Of a stretch of DNA of 64,000 nucleotides, positions 36,714 through 54,929 are shown in pieces (within the stretch, counting starts at the first letter, position 1; each line of letters opens with the position of its first letter). Under the pieces are notes generated by a model that was not told the DNA's origin, made no database searches, and saw only the letters and a program-made list of their open reading frames with translations. The DNA is from Nomia melanderi (Eukaryota > Arthropoda > Insecta > Hymenoptera > Halictidae). The stretch lies in NCBI RefSeq assembly GCF_051020985.1, contig NW_027475340.1, positions 1 to 64,000 on the forward strand. Reading direction: 5' to 3'. Both the position numbers and the translations under genes were made by a program.

Positions 36714-39700
36714 ATATTATATAAAACTATATAAAACTATATAAAACTAAGAAAACTATATAAAACTATATAAAACTATATAAAACAATATAAAACTATA
36801 TAAAACAATATAAAACTATCAAAACTATATAAAACTATATATAACTGTATAAAACTATATGAAACTATATAAAACTATATAAAACGATTTAAAACTAATA
36901 AATCTATATAATACTATATAACACTATATAAAACTATATAAAACTATAAAAAACTAACAAAACTATATAAAACTATATAAATCATATAAAACTATATAAA
37001 ATTATATAAAACAATATAAAACACGATAAAACTATATAAAACTATATAAAACTATATAAAACTATATAAAACTATATAAAACTATATAAAGCTCTATAAA
37101 ACTATATAAAACTACATAAAACTATATAAAACTATATAAAACTTAGAAAACTATACAAAACTCTATAAAACTATGAAAACATAACAAAACTATATAAACC
37201 ATAACAAAACTATATAAACCTATGTTAAACTCTATAGAACTATATAAAACTGTATAAAACTATAAAAAACTATATAAAATTAATAAAACCATATAAATGT
37301 ATATAAAACTATATAAAACGATTTAAAACTAATGAAACTATATAATACTGTATAACACTATTTAAAACTATATAAAACTATAAAAAACAAACAAAACTAT
37401 ATACAACTATATAAAACTATATAAAACTATATAAAACATATAAAACTATATAAAACTCTATAAAACTCTATAAAACTATATAAAACTATATAAACCATAT
37501 AAAACTCTATGAAGCTATATAAAGCTATATAAAACTATATAGAACCATATAAAACTATTTAAAACTATATAAAACTCTATGAAACTATATAACACTATAT
37601 AAAACTATATCAAACTATATCAAACTATATAAAACTATATAAAACTATATAAAACTATGTAAAACTATACAAAACTTTAAAAAACTATATAAAACTAATA
37701 AAACTATATAAAACTATATAAAACTATACCAAACTATATAGAACTATATAAAACTATATATAACTATATAAAACTGTATAAAACTATATAAAACTATATA
37801 AAACTATATAAAACTGTGCAAAACTATATAAATCTATATAAAACAATATAAAACTATATAAAGCTATATAAAACTATATAAAACTATATAATGCTACATA
37901 AAACTTCATACAGCTATATAAATCTAATAAAACTATATAAGACTTTATAAATCTGTATAAAACTATATGAAACTGATAAAAACTATACAAAACTATATAA
38001 AACAATAAAAAACTAATAAAACTATATAAAACTATACAAAATTACATAAAACTATATAAAACTATATAAAACTATGTAAAACTATACAAAACTTTATAAA
38101 ACTATATAAAACTAATAAAACTATATAAAACTATATAAAACTGTGCAAAACTATATAAATCTATATAAAACTCTATAAAACTATATAAAGCTATATAAAA
38201 CCAACAAAACTATATAAAACTATATAAAACTATATAAAACCAAATAAAACTAATAAAACTATATAAAACTATATAGTACTATATAAAATTTTATATAACT
38301 TTATAAAACTGTATAAAACTATAAAAAACTATAAAAAACTATATAAAACTGTGTAAAACTATATAAAACAGTATAAAAATGTAGAAAACTATATAGAACT
38401 ATATAAAACTAATAAAACTATATAAAACTATACAATACTATATAAAACTCTATAAAACTATATAAAACTGTATAAAACTATACAACCCTATATAAAACAA
38501 CAAACAACTAATAAAACTATACAAAACTATATAAAACTATATAAAAGTATAGAAAACTAACAAAACTATATAAAACTAAATAAAACTATATAAAACTATA
38601 TAAAACTATATAAAACTATATAAAACTGTATAATACTATATAAAACTATATAAAACTAACAAAACTATATAAACCTATATAAAACTCTATAAAACTATAT
38701 AAAACTATATAATACAATATAAAACTATATAAAACTATATAAAACTATATAAAACTATATAAAACTAATAAAACTATACAAAACTATGTATAACAATAAA
38801 CAACTAATAAAACTAGATAAAATAATATAAAACTATATAAAACTATATAAAACTACATAAAACTATATAATGGTACATAAAACTTTATACAGCTATATAA
38901 ATCTAATAAAACTATATAAGACTTTATAAATCTGTATAAAACTATATGAAACAGATTAAAACTATACAACACTATATAAAACAATAAAAAACTAATAAAA
39001 CTGTTTAAAACTATATAAAATTACATAAAACTGTGGAAAACTGTATAAAACTATATAAAACTATATAAAACGATATAAAACTATATAAAGCTAACAAAAC
39101 TATATAAAACTGTATAAAACTATATAAAACTATATAAAACTATATAAAACTATATAAAACTAAGAAAACTATATAAACCTATATAAAACTCTATAGAACT
39201 ATATAAAACTATATAAAACTATATAAAACCATATAAAACTATATAAAATTATATAAAACTATATAAAACTAATAAAATTATATAAAACTATATTGTACTA
39301 TATAAAACTATATAAAACTAATAAAACTATATAAAACTATATAAAACTCTATAAAACTATATAAAACTATATAAAACTGTATAAAACTAACAAAACTATA
39401 TAAACCTATATAAAACTCTATAGAACTATATAACACTATATAAAACTATATAAAACTATATAGAACTATATAAAACTATATAAAACTATATAAAACTAAC
39501 AAAACTATATAAAACTGTATAAAACTCTATAAAACTATATAAAACTATATAAAACCATATAAAACTAGATAAAACTATATAAAACTCTATAAAACTATAT
39601 AAATCTATATAAAACTATATAAAACAGTATAAAACTGTATAAAAGTAATTAAACTATATAAAACTGTATAAAACTATATAACACTATATAAAACTATATA

Positions 39701-40559
39701 AAACTATATAAAACTATATAAAACTAATAAAACTATATAAAACTATATAAAACTATATAAAACATTATCAAACTATATAAAACTATATAAAACATTATAA
39801 AACTATATAAAAGTAATTAAACTATATAAAACTGTATAAAACTGTATAAAACTATAAAAAACTATATAAATCTAACAAAACTATATAAAACTATAAAAAA
39901 CTAGATAAAATTATATAAAACTTTATAGTACTATACGTAACTGTATAAAACTAATAAAACTATATAAAACTATATAATAACATATAAAACTATGTAAAAC
40001 TGTATAAAGCTAACAAAACTATATAAAACTATATAAACCTCTATAAAACTATATAAAACTATATAAAACTATATAAAACTATATAAAACTATATAAAACT
40101 ATATAAAACTATATAAAACTATATAAAACTATATAAAACTATATAAACTATATAAAACTATATAAAACTATATAAAACAATATAAAACTGTATAAAACTA
40201 TATAAAACTATATAAAACTATATAAAACTGAGCAAAACTATATAAAGCTATATAAAACAATATAAAACTCTATAAAACAGTATAAAAATGTATAAAACTA
40301 TATAGAACTACATAAAACTATATAAAGCTATATAAAACTAATAAAACTATATAAAACTATACAAAACTATATAAACCTCTAAAAAAGTATATAAAACTAT
40401 ATAAAACTATATAAAACTATATAAAACTATATAAAACTATATCAAACTCTATAAAACTATATAACACTATATAAAAGTATATAAAACTATATAAAATTAT
40501 ATAAAACTACATAAAGCTATATAAAAATATATAAACCTATATAAAACTAACAAAACTAT

Positions 40560-43500
40560 ATAAAACTATAAAAAACTATATAATACTATATAAAACTATT
40601 AAAATTATATAAAACTATATAGTACTATATAAAACTATATAAAACTAATAAAACTATAAAAACTATATAGTACTATATAAAACTATATAAAACTATATAA
40701 AACTAACAAAACTATATAAAACTATATAAAACTCTATAAAACTATATAAAACTATATAAAACTATACAAAACAAACAAAACTATATAAAACTAGTAAGAC
40801 TATATAAAACTATATAAAACTAACAAAACCATATAAAACTATAAAAAACTATATAAAACTATATGAAACTAACAAAACCATATAAAACTATATAAAACTA
40901 ATAAAACTATAAAAACTATATAGTACTATATAAAACTATATAAAACTATATAAAACTAACAAAACTATATAAAACTATATAAAACTCTACAAAACTATAT
41001 AAAACTAGTAAAACTATATAAAACTATATAAAACTATATAAAACTATATAAAACTAAATAAAACTATATAAAACTATATAAAACTATATAAAACTATATA
41101 AAACTATATAAAACTATACAAAACAATAAAAAACTATATAAAAGTAACAAAACTATATAAAACTATATAACACTATATAAAACTATATAAAACAATATAA
41201 AACTATATAAAACTATATAAAACTATATAAAATTACATAAAACTAATAAAACTATATAAAACTATATAAAATTAAATAAAACTAATAAAACTATATAAAA
41301 CAATATAAAACTATATAAAACTAACAAAACTATATAAAACTATAAAAAACTATATAAAACTATATAAAACTATTAAAATTATATAAAACTATATAGTACT
41401 ATATAGAACTGTATAATACTAATAAAGCTATATAAAACTATATAATACCCTATAAAATTATGTAAATCTATACAAAACTAACAAAACTATGTAAAACTAT
41501 ATAAACCTCTATAAAACTATATAAAACTATATAAAATTATATAAAAATATATAAAACTAACTGAAATATATAAAACTATATAAAACTTTATAAAACAAAT
41601 AAAACTATATAAAACTCTATAAAACTATATCAAACAATATCAAACTATATAAAACTATATAAAACTATATAAAACTATATAAAACTATATAAAACTATAT
41701 AAAACTAATAAAACTATATAAAACTATATAAAACTATATAAAACTATATAAAACTATATAAAACTAACAAAACCATATAAAACTATAAAAATCTATATAA
41801 AACTATATAAAACTATTAAAATTATATAATACTATATACTACTATATAAAACTGTATAAAACTAATAAAACTATATAAAACTATATAAAACTATATAAAA
41901 CTATATAAAACTATATAAAACTATATAAAGCTATATAAAACTAATAAAACTATATAAAACTATACAAAACTATATAAACCTCTATAAAAGTATATAAAAC
42001 TATATAAAACTATATAAAACTATATCAAACTCTATAAAACTATATAACACTATATAAAACTATATAAAACTATATAAAATTATATAAAACTACATAAAGC
42101 TATATAAAAATATATAAACCTATTTAAAACTATATAAAACTATATATAACTAACAAAACTATATAAAACTATATAAAACTATATAAAACTATATAAAACT
42201 ATATAAAGCTATATAAAACTATATAAAACTATATAAAACTTTATAAAACTCTACAAAACTATATAAAACTATATAAAACTATATAAAACTAACAAAACTA
42301 TATAAACCTATATAAAATTATATAAAACTATATAAAACTAATAAAACTATATATAACTATATAAAACTATATAAAACTAACAAAACTATATAAAACTATA
42401 TAAAACTATATAAAACTATATAAAACCATATAAAACTATATAAAAACTATATAAAACTCTATAAAACTATATAAAACTATATAAAAATATATAAAACATT
42501 ATAAAACTATATAAAACTATATAAAACTATATAAAACTAACAAAACTATATAAAACTATAAAAAACTATATAAAACTATATGAAACAATATAAAACTGTA
42601 TAAAACTATATAAAACTATATAAAACTATATAAAACAATATAAAACTGTATTAAACTATATAAAACTATATAAAACTATATAAATCTGAGCAAACTATAT
42701 AAGGCTATATAAAACAATATAAAACTCTATAAAACAGTATAAAAATGTTATAAAACTATATAGAACAACATAAAACTAATAAAACTGTATAAAACTATAT
42801 AAAACTATATAAAGCTATATAAACCGTGTAAAACTATATAAAGCTATATAAAACAATACACAACTATACAAAACAGTATAAAAATGTATAAAACTATATA
42901 GAACTATATAAAACTATTAAAATCTATATAAAATAATACAATACTATATAAAACTATATAAAACTATATAAAACAGTATAAAACTATACAACCCTATATA
43001 AAACAATAAACTACTAATAAAACTATACAAAACTATATAAACCTCCAAAAAAGTATATAAAACTATATAAAACTATATAAAACTATATAAAACTATATAA
43101 AACTATATCAAACTCTATAAAACTATATAACACTATATAAAACTATATAAAACTATATAAAATTATATAAAACTACATAAAGCTATATAAAAATATATAA
43201 ACCTATATAAACTATATAAAACTATATATAACTAACAAAACTATATAAATCTATATAAAACTATATAAAACTGTATAAAGCTATATAAAACTAATATAAA
43301 ACTATATAAAACTTTATAAAACTCTACAAAACTATATAAAACTATATAAAACTATATAAACTAACAAAACTATTTAAAACTATTTAAAACTATATAAACC
43401 TATATAAAACTATATAAAACTATATAAAACTATATAAAACTATATAAAACTATATAAAGCTATATAAAACTAATAAAACTATATAAAACTATACAAAACT

Positions 43501-46500
43501 ATATAAACCTCTAAAAAGTATATAAAACTATATAAAACTATATAAAACTATATCAAACTCTATAAAACTATATAACACTATATAAAACTATATAAAATTA
43601 TATAAAACTACATAAAGCTATATAAAAATATATAAACCTATATAAAACTATATAAAACTATATATAACTAACAAAACTATATAAAACTATATAAAACTAT
43701 ATAAAACTATATAAAGCTATATAAACCTATATAAAACTATATAAAACTTTATAAACTCTACAAAACTATATAAAACTATATAAAACTATATAAAACTAAC
43801 AAAACTATATAAAACTATTTAAAACTATATAAACCTATATAAAACTAGTAAAACTATATAAAACTATATAAAACTATATAAAACTATATAAAACTATATA
43901 AAACTATATAAAACTATATAAAACTATACAAAACAATAAAAAACTATATAAAAGTAACAAAACTATATAAAACTATATAACACTATATAAAACTATATAA
44001 ACAATATAAAACTATATAAAACTATAAAAAACTATATAAAATTACATAAAACGAATAAAACTATATAAAACTATATAAAATTAAATAAAACTAATAAAAC
44101 TATATAAAACTATATAAAACTATATAAAACTAACAAAACTATATAAAACTATAAAAAACTATATAAAACTATATAAAACTATTAAAATTATATAAAACTA
44201 TATAGTACTATATAGAACTGTATAATACTAATAAAGCTATATAAAACTATATAATACCCTATAAAACTATGTAAATCTATACAAAACTAACAAAACTATG
44301 TAAAACTATATAAACCTCTATAAAACTATATAAAACTATATAAAATTATATAAAAATATATAAAACTAACTGAAATATATAAAACTATATAAAACTTTAT
44401 AAAACAAATAAAACTATATAAAACTCTATAAAACTATATCAAACAATATCAAACTATATAAAACTATATAAAACTATATAAAACTATATAAAACTATATA
44501 AAACTATATAAACCTATATAAAACTAATAAAACTATATAAAACTATATAAAACTATATAAAACTATATAAAACTAACAAACCGTATAAAACTATAAAAAT
44601 ATATATAAAACTATATAAAACTATTAAATTATATAATACTATATAGTACTATATAAAACTGTATAAAACTAATAAAACTATATAAAACTATATAAAACTA
44701 TATAAAACTATATAAACTATATAAAACTATATAAAGCTATATAAAACTAATAAAACTATATAAAACTATACAAAACTATATAAACCTCTAAAAAAGTATA
44801 TAAAAGTATATAAAACTATATAAAACTATATCAAACTCTATAAAACTATATAACACTATATAAAACTATATAAAACTATATAAAATTATATAAAACTACA
44901 TAAAGCTATATAAAAATATATAAACCTATATAAAACTATATAAAACTATATATAACTAACAAAACTATATAAAACTATATAAAACTATATAAAACTATAT
45001 AAAACTATATAAAGCTATATAAAACTATATAAACTATATAAAACTTTATAAAACTCTACAAAACTATATAAAACTATATAAAACTATATAAAACTAACAA
45101 AACTATATAAAACTATTTAAAACTATATAAACCTATATAAAACTATATAAAACTATATAAAACTAAAAAAACTATATATAACTATGTAAAACTATATAAA
45201 ACTAACAAAACTATATAAAACTATATAAAACTATATAAAACTATATAAAACCATATAAAACTATATAAAACTATATAAAACTATATAAAACTATATAAAA
45301 CTATATAAACTATATAAAACTAATAAAACTATAAAAACTATATAGTACTTATATAAAACTATATAAAACTATATAAAACTAACAAAACTATATAAAACTA
45401 TATAAAACTCTACAAAACTATATAAAACTAGTAAAACTATATAAAACTATATAAAACTATATAAAACTATATAAAACTATATAAAACAATATAAAACTAT
45501 ATAAAACTATATAAAACTATACAAAACAATAAAAAACTATATAAAAGTAACAAAACTATATAAAACTATATAACACTATATAAAACTATATAAAACTATA
45601 TAAAGCTATATAAAACTATATAAAACTATATAAAACTTTATAAAACTCTAACAAAACTATATAAAACTATATAAAACTATATAAAACTAACAAAACTATA
45701 TATACCTATATAAAATTATATAAAACTATATAAAACTAATAAAACTATATATAACTATATAAAACTATATAAAACTAACAAAACTATATAAAACTATATA
45801 AAACTATATAAAACTATATAAAACCATATAAAACTATATAAAACTATATAAAACTCTATAAAACTATATAAAACTATATAAAAATATATAAAACATTATA
45901 AAACTATATAAAACTATATAAAACTATATAAAACTATAAAAAACTATATAAAACTATATGAAACAATATAAAACTGTATAAAACTATATAAAACTATATA
46001 AAACTATATAAACAATATAAAACTGTATTAAACTATATAAAACTATATAAAACTATATAAATCTGAGCAAAACTATATAAGGCTATATAAAACAATATAA
46101 AACTCTATAAAACAGTATAAAAATGTATAAAACTATATAGAACAACATAAAACTGATAAAACTGTATAAAACTATATAAAACTATATAAAGCTATATAAA
46201 CCGTGTAAAACTATATAAAGCTATATAAAACAATACACAACTATAGCAAAACAGTATAAAAATGTATAAAACTATATAGAACTATATAAAACTATTAAAA
46301 CTATATAAAATAATACAATACTATATAAAACTATATAAAACTATATAAAACAGTATAAAACTATACAACCCTATATAAAACAATAAACTACTAATAAAAC
46401 TATACAAAACTATATAAACCTCCAAAAAAGTATATAAAACTATATAAAACTATATAAAACTATATAAAACTATATAAAACTATATAAAACTATACAAAAC

Positions 46501-48900
46501 AATAAAAAACTATATAAAAGTAACAAAACTATATAAAACTATATAACACTATATAAAACTATATAAAACTATATAAACAATATAAAACTATATAAAACTA
46601 TATAAAACTATATAAAATTACATAAAACTAATAAAACTATATAAAACTATATAAAATTAAATAAAACTAATAAAACTATATAAAACTATATAAAACTATA
46701 TAAAACTAACAAAACTATATAAAACTATAAAAACTATATAAAACTATATAAAACTATTAAAATTATATAAAACTATATAGTACTATATAGAACTGTATAA
46801 TACTAATAAAGCTATATAAAACTATATAATACCCTATAAAACTATGTAAATCTATACAAACTAACAAAACTATGTAAAACTATATAAACCTCTATAAAAC
46901 TATATAAAACTATATAAAATTATATAAAAATATATAAAACTAACTGAAATATATAAAACTATATAAAACTTTATAAAACAAATAAAACTATATAAAACTC
47001 TATAAAACTATATCAAACAATATCAAACTATATAAAACTATATAAAACTATATAAAAACTATATAAAACTATATAAAACTATATAAACCTATATAAAACT
47101 AATAAAACTATATAAAACTATATAAAACTGTATAAAACTATATAAACTAACAAAACCGTATAAAACTATAAAAATCTATATAAAACTATATAAAAATATT
47201 AAAATTATATAATACTATATAGTACTATATAAAACTGTATAAAACTAATAAAACTATATAAAACTATATAAAACTATATAAAACTATATAAAACTATATA
47301 AAACTATATAAAGCTATATAAAACTAATAAAACTATATAAAACTATACAAAACTATATAAACCTCTAAAAAAGTATATAAAACTATATAAAACTATATAA
47401 CACTATATCAAACTCTATAAAACTATATAACACTATATAAAACTATATAAAACTATATAAAATTATATAAAACTACATAAAGCTATATAAAAATATATAA
47501 ACCTATATAAAACTATATAAAACTATATATAACTAACAAAACTATATAAAACTATATAAAACTATATAAAACTATATAAAACCATATAAAACTATATAAA
47601 ACTATATAAAACTCTATGAAACTATATAAAACTATATAAAAATATATAAAACATTATAAAACTATATAAAACTATATAAAACTATATAAAACTAACAAAA
47701 CTATATAAAACTGTAAAAAACTATATAAAACTATATAAAACAATATAAAACTGTATAAAACTATATAAAACTATATAAAACTATATAAAACAATATAAAA
47801 CTGTATAAAACTATATAAAACTATATAAAACTATATAAAACTGAGCAAAACTATATAAGGCTATATAAAACAATATAAAACTCTATAAAACAGTATAAAA
47901 AATGTATAAAACTATATAGAACTACATAAAACTAATAAAACTGTATAAAACTATATAAAACTATATAAAGCTATATAAACCGTGTAAAACTATATAAAGC
48001 TATATAAAACAATACACAACTATACAAAACAGTATAAAAATGTATAAAACTATATAGAACTATATAAAACTATTAAAACTATATAAAATAATACAATACT
48101 ATATAAAACTATATAAAACTATATAAAACAGTATAAAACTATACAACCCTATATAAAACAATAAACTACTAATAAAACTATACAAAACTATACAAACCTC
48201 CAAAAAAGTATATAAAACTATATAAAACTATATAAAACTATATAAAACTATAAAAAACTATAAAAAACTATATAAAAATAACAAAACCATATCAAACTAT
48301 AAAAAACTATATAAAACTATATAAAACTATATAAAACTATATAAAACTTAGCAAACTATATAAAGCTATATAAAACAACATAAAACTCTATAAAACAGTA
48401 TAAAAATGTATAAAACTATATAGAACTACATAAAACTAATAAAACTGTATAAAACTATATAAAACTATATAAAACCGTGTAAAACTATATTAAGCTCTAT
48501 AAAACAATATACAACTATACAAAACAGTATAAAAATGTATAAAACTATATAGAACTATATAAAACTATTAAAACTATATAAAATAATACAATACTATATA
48601 AAACTATATAAAGCTATATAAAACAGTATAAAACTATACAACCCTATATAAAACAATAAACTACTAATAAAACTATACAAAACTATATAAACCTCTAAAA
48701 AGTATATAAAACTATATAAAACTATATAGAACTATATCAAACTCTATAAAACTATATAACACTATATAAAACTATATAAAACTATATAAAATTATATAAA
48801 ACTACATAAAGCTATATAAAAATATATAAACCTATATAAAACTATATAAAACTATATAAAACATTTTAAAACTTTATAAAACTATATAAAACATTATAAA
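40560..48900 (+). repeat. Higher-order repeats of ~2.6-2.8 kb in AT satellite block III
   Basis: A long segment with the marker ATAATACCC recurs at 41,442, 44,251 and 46,826 (offsets 2,809 and 2,575). Each copy keeps the same flanking order: TATAGTACTATATAGAACTG before it and GTAAATCTATACAAA after it, followed by ACTAACTGAAATATATAAAA. A second recurring module with CAATAAACTACTAATAAAAC and AAACCTCCAAAAAAG appears at about 43,010, 46,385, 48,155 and, with a variant, 48,660. The different offsets come from gained or lost modules between copies. Confidence 0.75.
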
Positions 48901-51900
48901 ACAATATAAAAGTAATGAAACTATATAAAACTGTATAAAACTATATAACACTATATAAAACCTGTATAAAACTATATAAAACTATATAAAACTATACAAA
49001 ACTATCAAAACTATATAAAACTATACAAAACTATATAAAACTGTACAAAACTATAAAAAACTATATAAAAGTAACAAAACTATATAAAACTATATAACAC
49101 TATATAAAACTATATAAAACTATATAAAACTAATAAAACTATATAAAACCATAAAAAACTGTATAAAACTATATAAAACTATTAAAATTATATAAAACTA
49201 TATAGTACTACATAGAACTGTATAAAACTAATAAAACTATATAAAACTATATAATACCCTATAAAACTATGTAAATCTGTATAAAACTAACAAAACTATG
49301 TAAAACTATAAAAACCTCTATAAAACTATATAAAACTATATAAAACTAACAAAACTATATAAAACTGTAAAAAACTATATAAAACTATATAAAACTTTTA
49401 AAATTATATAAAACTATATAGTACTATATAAAACTATATAAAACTATATAAAACTAACAAAACTATATAAAACTATATAAAACTATATAAAACCATATAA
49501 AACTATATAAAACTATATAAAACTCTATAAAACTATATAAAACTATATAAAAATATATAAAACGTTATAAAACTATATAAAAGTAATTAAGCTATATAAA
49601 ACTGTATAAAACTATATAACACTATATAAAACTATATAAAACTATATAAAACTGTATAAAACTATATAAAACTATCAAAATTATATAAAACTATATAGTA
49701 CTATATAGAACTGTATAAAACTAATAAAGCTATATAAAACTATATAATACCCTATAAAACTATGTAAATCTGTACAAAACTAACAAAACTATGTAAAACT
49801 ATATAAACCTCTATAAAACTATATAAAACTATATAAAATTATATAAAAATAATAAAACTAACTGAAATATATAAAACTATATAGAACTTTATAAATCAAA
49901 TAAAACTATATAAAACTCTATAAAACCATATCAAACAATATCAAACTATATAAAACTATATAAATCTATATAAAACTATATAAAACTATATAAAACTATA
50001 TAAACCTATATAAAACTAATAAAACTATATAAAACTATATAAAACTATATAAAACTATATAAAACTAACAAAACCATATAAAACTATAAGAAACTATATA
50101 AAACTATATAAAACTATTAAAATTATATAATACTATATAGTACTATATAAAACTGTATAAAACTAATAAAACTATATAAAACTATATAAAACTATATAAA
50201 ACTATATAAAACTATATAAAACTGATAAAACTATATAAAACTATATATAACTATATAAAACTAATTAAACTATATAAAACTGTATAAAACTATATAAAAC
50301 TATATGAAACTATATAAAACTATATGAAACTATATAAAACTAATAAACTATATAAAACTATATAAAACTATATAAAACTATATAAAACTCTATAAAACTA
50401 TATAACACTATATAAAACTATATAAAACTATATAAAATTATATAAAACTATATAAAGCTATATAAAAATATATAAACCTATATAAAACTATATAAAACTA
50501 CATATAACTAACAAAACTATATAAAACTAGATAAAACTATATAAAACTATATAAAGCTATATAAAACTATATAAAAAAATAAAAAACTATATAAAACTAA
50601 CAAAACTATATAAACCTATATAAAACTCTATAGAACTATATAAAACTATATAAAACTATATAAAACTTTATAAAACTAATAAAACTATATAAAACTATAT
50701 AAAACTATATAAAACTAAACAAAACAATAAAAAACTATATAAAAGTAACAAAACTATATAAAACTATATAACACTATATAAAACTATATAAAACAATATA
50801 AAACTATATAAAACTATATAAAATTACATAAAACTAATAAAACTATATAAAACTATATAAAATTAAATAAAACTAATAAAACAAATAAAACTATATAAAA
50901 CTCTATAAAACTATATCAAACAATATCAAACTATATAAACTATATAAAACTATATAAAACTATATAAAACTATATAAAACTATATAAACCTATATAAAAC
51001 TAATAAAACTATATAAAACTATATAAAACTATATAAAACTATATAAAACTAACAAACCATATAAAACTATAAAAAACTATATAAAACTATATAAAACTAT
51101 TAAAATTATATAATACTATATAGTACTATATAAAACTGTATAAAACTAATAAAACTATATAAAACTATATAAAACATTATAAAACTAACAAAACATATAA
51201 AACTTTAAAAAACTATATAAAACTATATAAAACTATTAAAATTATATAAAACTTTATAAAACTAATAAAACTATATAAACCTATATAAAACTATATAAAA
51301 GTAAGTAAACTATATAAAACTGTATAAAACTATATAACACTATATAAAACTATATAAAACTATATAAAACTATATAAAACTATATAAAACTATATAAAAC
51401 TATATAAAACTATATAAAACTATATAAAACTATATAAAACTATATAAAACTAATAAACTATAAAACTATATAGTACTATATAAAACTATATAAAACTATA
51501 TAAAACTAACAAAACTATATAGTACTATATAAAACTGTATAAAACTAATAAAACTATATAAAACTATATAATACCCTATAAAACTATGTAAAACTGTATA
51601 AAACTAACAAAACTATATAAACTAGTAAAACTATATAAAACTATGTAAAACTATATAAAAATATATAAAACTATATGAAACTATATAAAACTATATAAAA
51701 CTATATAAAACTATATAAAACTATATAAAACTATATAAAACTATACAAAACAATAAAAAACTATATAAAAGTAACAAAACTATATAAAACTATATAACAC
51801 TATATAAAACTATATAAAACAATATAAAACTATATAAAACTATATAAAATTACATAAAACTAATAAAACTATATAAAACTATATAAAATTAAATAAAACT

Positions 51901-54900
51901 AATAAAACTATATAAAACTATATAAAACTAACAAAACTATATAAAACTATAAAAAACTATATAAAACTAAATAAAACAATAAAAAACTGTATAAAACTAT
52001 ATAAAACTATATAAAACTATATAAAACTGAGCAAAACTATATAAAGCTATATAAAACAATATAAAACTCTATAAAACAGTATAAAAATGTATAAAACTAT
52101 ATAGAACTACATAAAACTAATAAAACTGTATAAAACTATATAAAGCTATATAAAACCGTGTAAAACTATATAAAGCTATATAAAACAATACACAACTATA
52201 CAAAACAGTATAAAAATGTATAAAACTATATAGAACTATATAAAACTATTAAAACTATATAAAATAATACAATACTATATAAAACTATATAAAACTATAT
52301 AAAACAGCATAAAACTATACAACCCTATATAAAACAATAAACTACTAATAAAACTATACAAAACTATATAAACCTCCAAAAAAGTATATAAAACTATATA
52401 AAACTATATAAAACTATATCAAACTCTATAAAACTATATAACACTATATAAAACTATATAAAACTATATAAAATTATATAAAACTACATAAAGCTATATA
52501 AAAATATATAAACCTATATAAAACTATATAAAACTATATATAACTAACAAAACTATATAAAACCGTATAAAACTATATACAACTATATAAAGCTATATAA
52601 AACTATATAAAACTATATAAAACTTTATAAAACTCTACAAAACTATATAAAACTATATAAAACTATATAAAACTAACAAAACTATATAAAACTATTTAAA
52701 ACTATATAAACCTATATAAAACTATATAAAACTAATAAAACTATATATAACTATATAAAACTATATAAAACTAACAAAACTATATAAAACTATATAAAAC
52801 TGTATAAAACCATATAAAACTATATAAAACTATATAAAACTCTATAAAACTATATAAAACTATATAAAAATATATAAAACATTATAAAACTATATAAAAG
52901 TAATTAAGCTATATAAAACTGTATAAAACTATACAACACTATATAAAACTATATAAAACTATATAAAACTATATAAAACTATATAAAACTATTAAAATTA
53001 TATAAAACTATATAGTACTATATAGAACTGTATAAAACTAATAAAGCTATATAAAACTATATAATACCCTATAAAACTATGTAAATCTGTACAAAACTAA
53101 CAAAACTATGTAAAACTATATAAACCTCTATAAAACTATATAAAACTATATAAAATTATATAAAAATATATAAAACTAACTGAAATATATAAAACTATAT
53201 AAAACTTTATAAATCAAATAAAACTATATAAAACTCGATAAAACTATATCAAACAATATCAAACTATATAAAACTATATAAATCTATATAAAACTATATA
53301 AAACTATATAAAACTATATAAACCTATATAAAACTAATAAAACTATATAAAACTATATAAAACTATATAAAACTATATAAAACTAACAAAACCATATAAA
53401 ACTATAAAAAACTATATAAAACTATATAAAACTATTAAAATTATATAATACTATATAGTACTATATAAAACTGTATAAAACTAATAAAACTATATAAAAC
53501 TATATAAAACTATATAAAACTAATAAAACTATATAAAACTATATAAAACTATATAAACCTATATAAAACTAACAAAACCATATAAAACTTTAAAAAACTA
53601 TATAAAACTATATAAAACTATTAAAATTATATAAAACTATACAAAACTAACAAAACCATATGAAACTACAAAAAACTATTTAAATTATATAAAACTATAT
53701 AGTACTATATAAAACTGTATAAAACTAATAAAACTATATAAAACTATATAATACCATATATAAAACTATGTAAATCTGTATAAAACTAACAAAACTATGT
53801 AAAACTATATAAACCTCTATAAAACTATATAACACTATATAAAACTATATAAAACTATATAAAACTATATAAAAATATGTAAAACTAACAGAACTAAATA
53901 AAACTATATAAAACTAACAAAACTATATAAAACTATATAAAACTATATAAAACTATATAAAACTATATAAAACCATATAAAACTATATAAAACTATATAA
54001 AACTCTATAAAACTATATAAAACTATATAAAACTATTTAAACTATATAAAACTGTATGAAACTGTATAAAACTATATGAAACTATATAAAGCTGTATAAA
54101 GCTATGTAGAACTATTTAAAACTACATAAAACTGTATAATACTATATAAAACTATATAGAGCTATATAAGACTATATAAAACCATATAAAACTATATGAA
54201 ACTATATAAAACTATATAAAAATATATAAAACTATATAAAACTATATAAAACTATATAAAACTATATAAAAATATATAAAACTATATAAAACTATATAAA
54301 ACTAACTAAACTATATAAACCTATATAAAACTCAATAAACATATATAAAACTCTATAGAACTATATAAAACTATATAAAACTATATAAAACTATATAAAA
54401 CTATATAAAACTATATAAAACTATATAAAACTATATAAAACTATATAAAACTATATAAAAATATATAAAACTATATAAAACTATATAAAACTAACTAAAC
54501 TATATAAACCTATATAAAACTCAATAAACCTATATAAAACTCTATAGAACTATATAAAACTATATAAAACTATATAAAACTATATAAAACTATATAAAAC
54601 TATATAAAACAGCATAAAACTATACAACCGTATATAAAACAATAAACGTATATAAAACAATAAACTACTAATAAAACTATACAAAACTATATAAACCTCC
54701 AAAAAAGTATATAAAACTATATAAAACTATATAAAACTATATCAAACTCTATAAAACTATATAACACTATATAAAACTATATAAAACTATATAAAATTAT
54801 ATAAAACTACATAAAGCTATATAAAAATATATAAACCTATATAAAACTATATAAAACTATATATAACTAACAAAACTATATAAAACTATATAAAACTATA

Positions 54901-54929
54901 TAAAACTATATAAAGCTATATAAAACTAT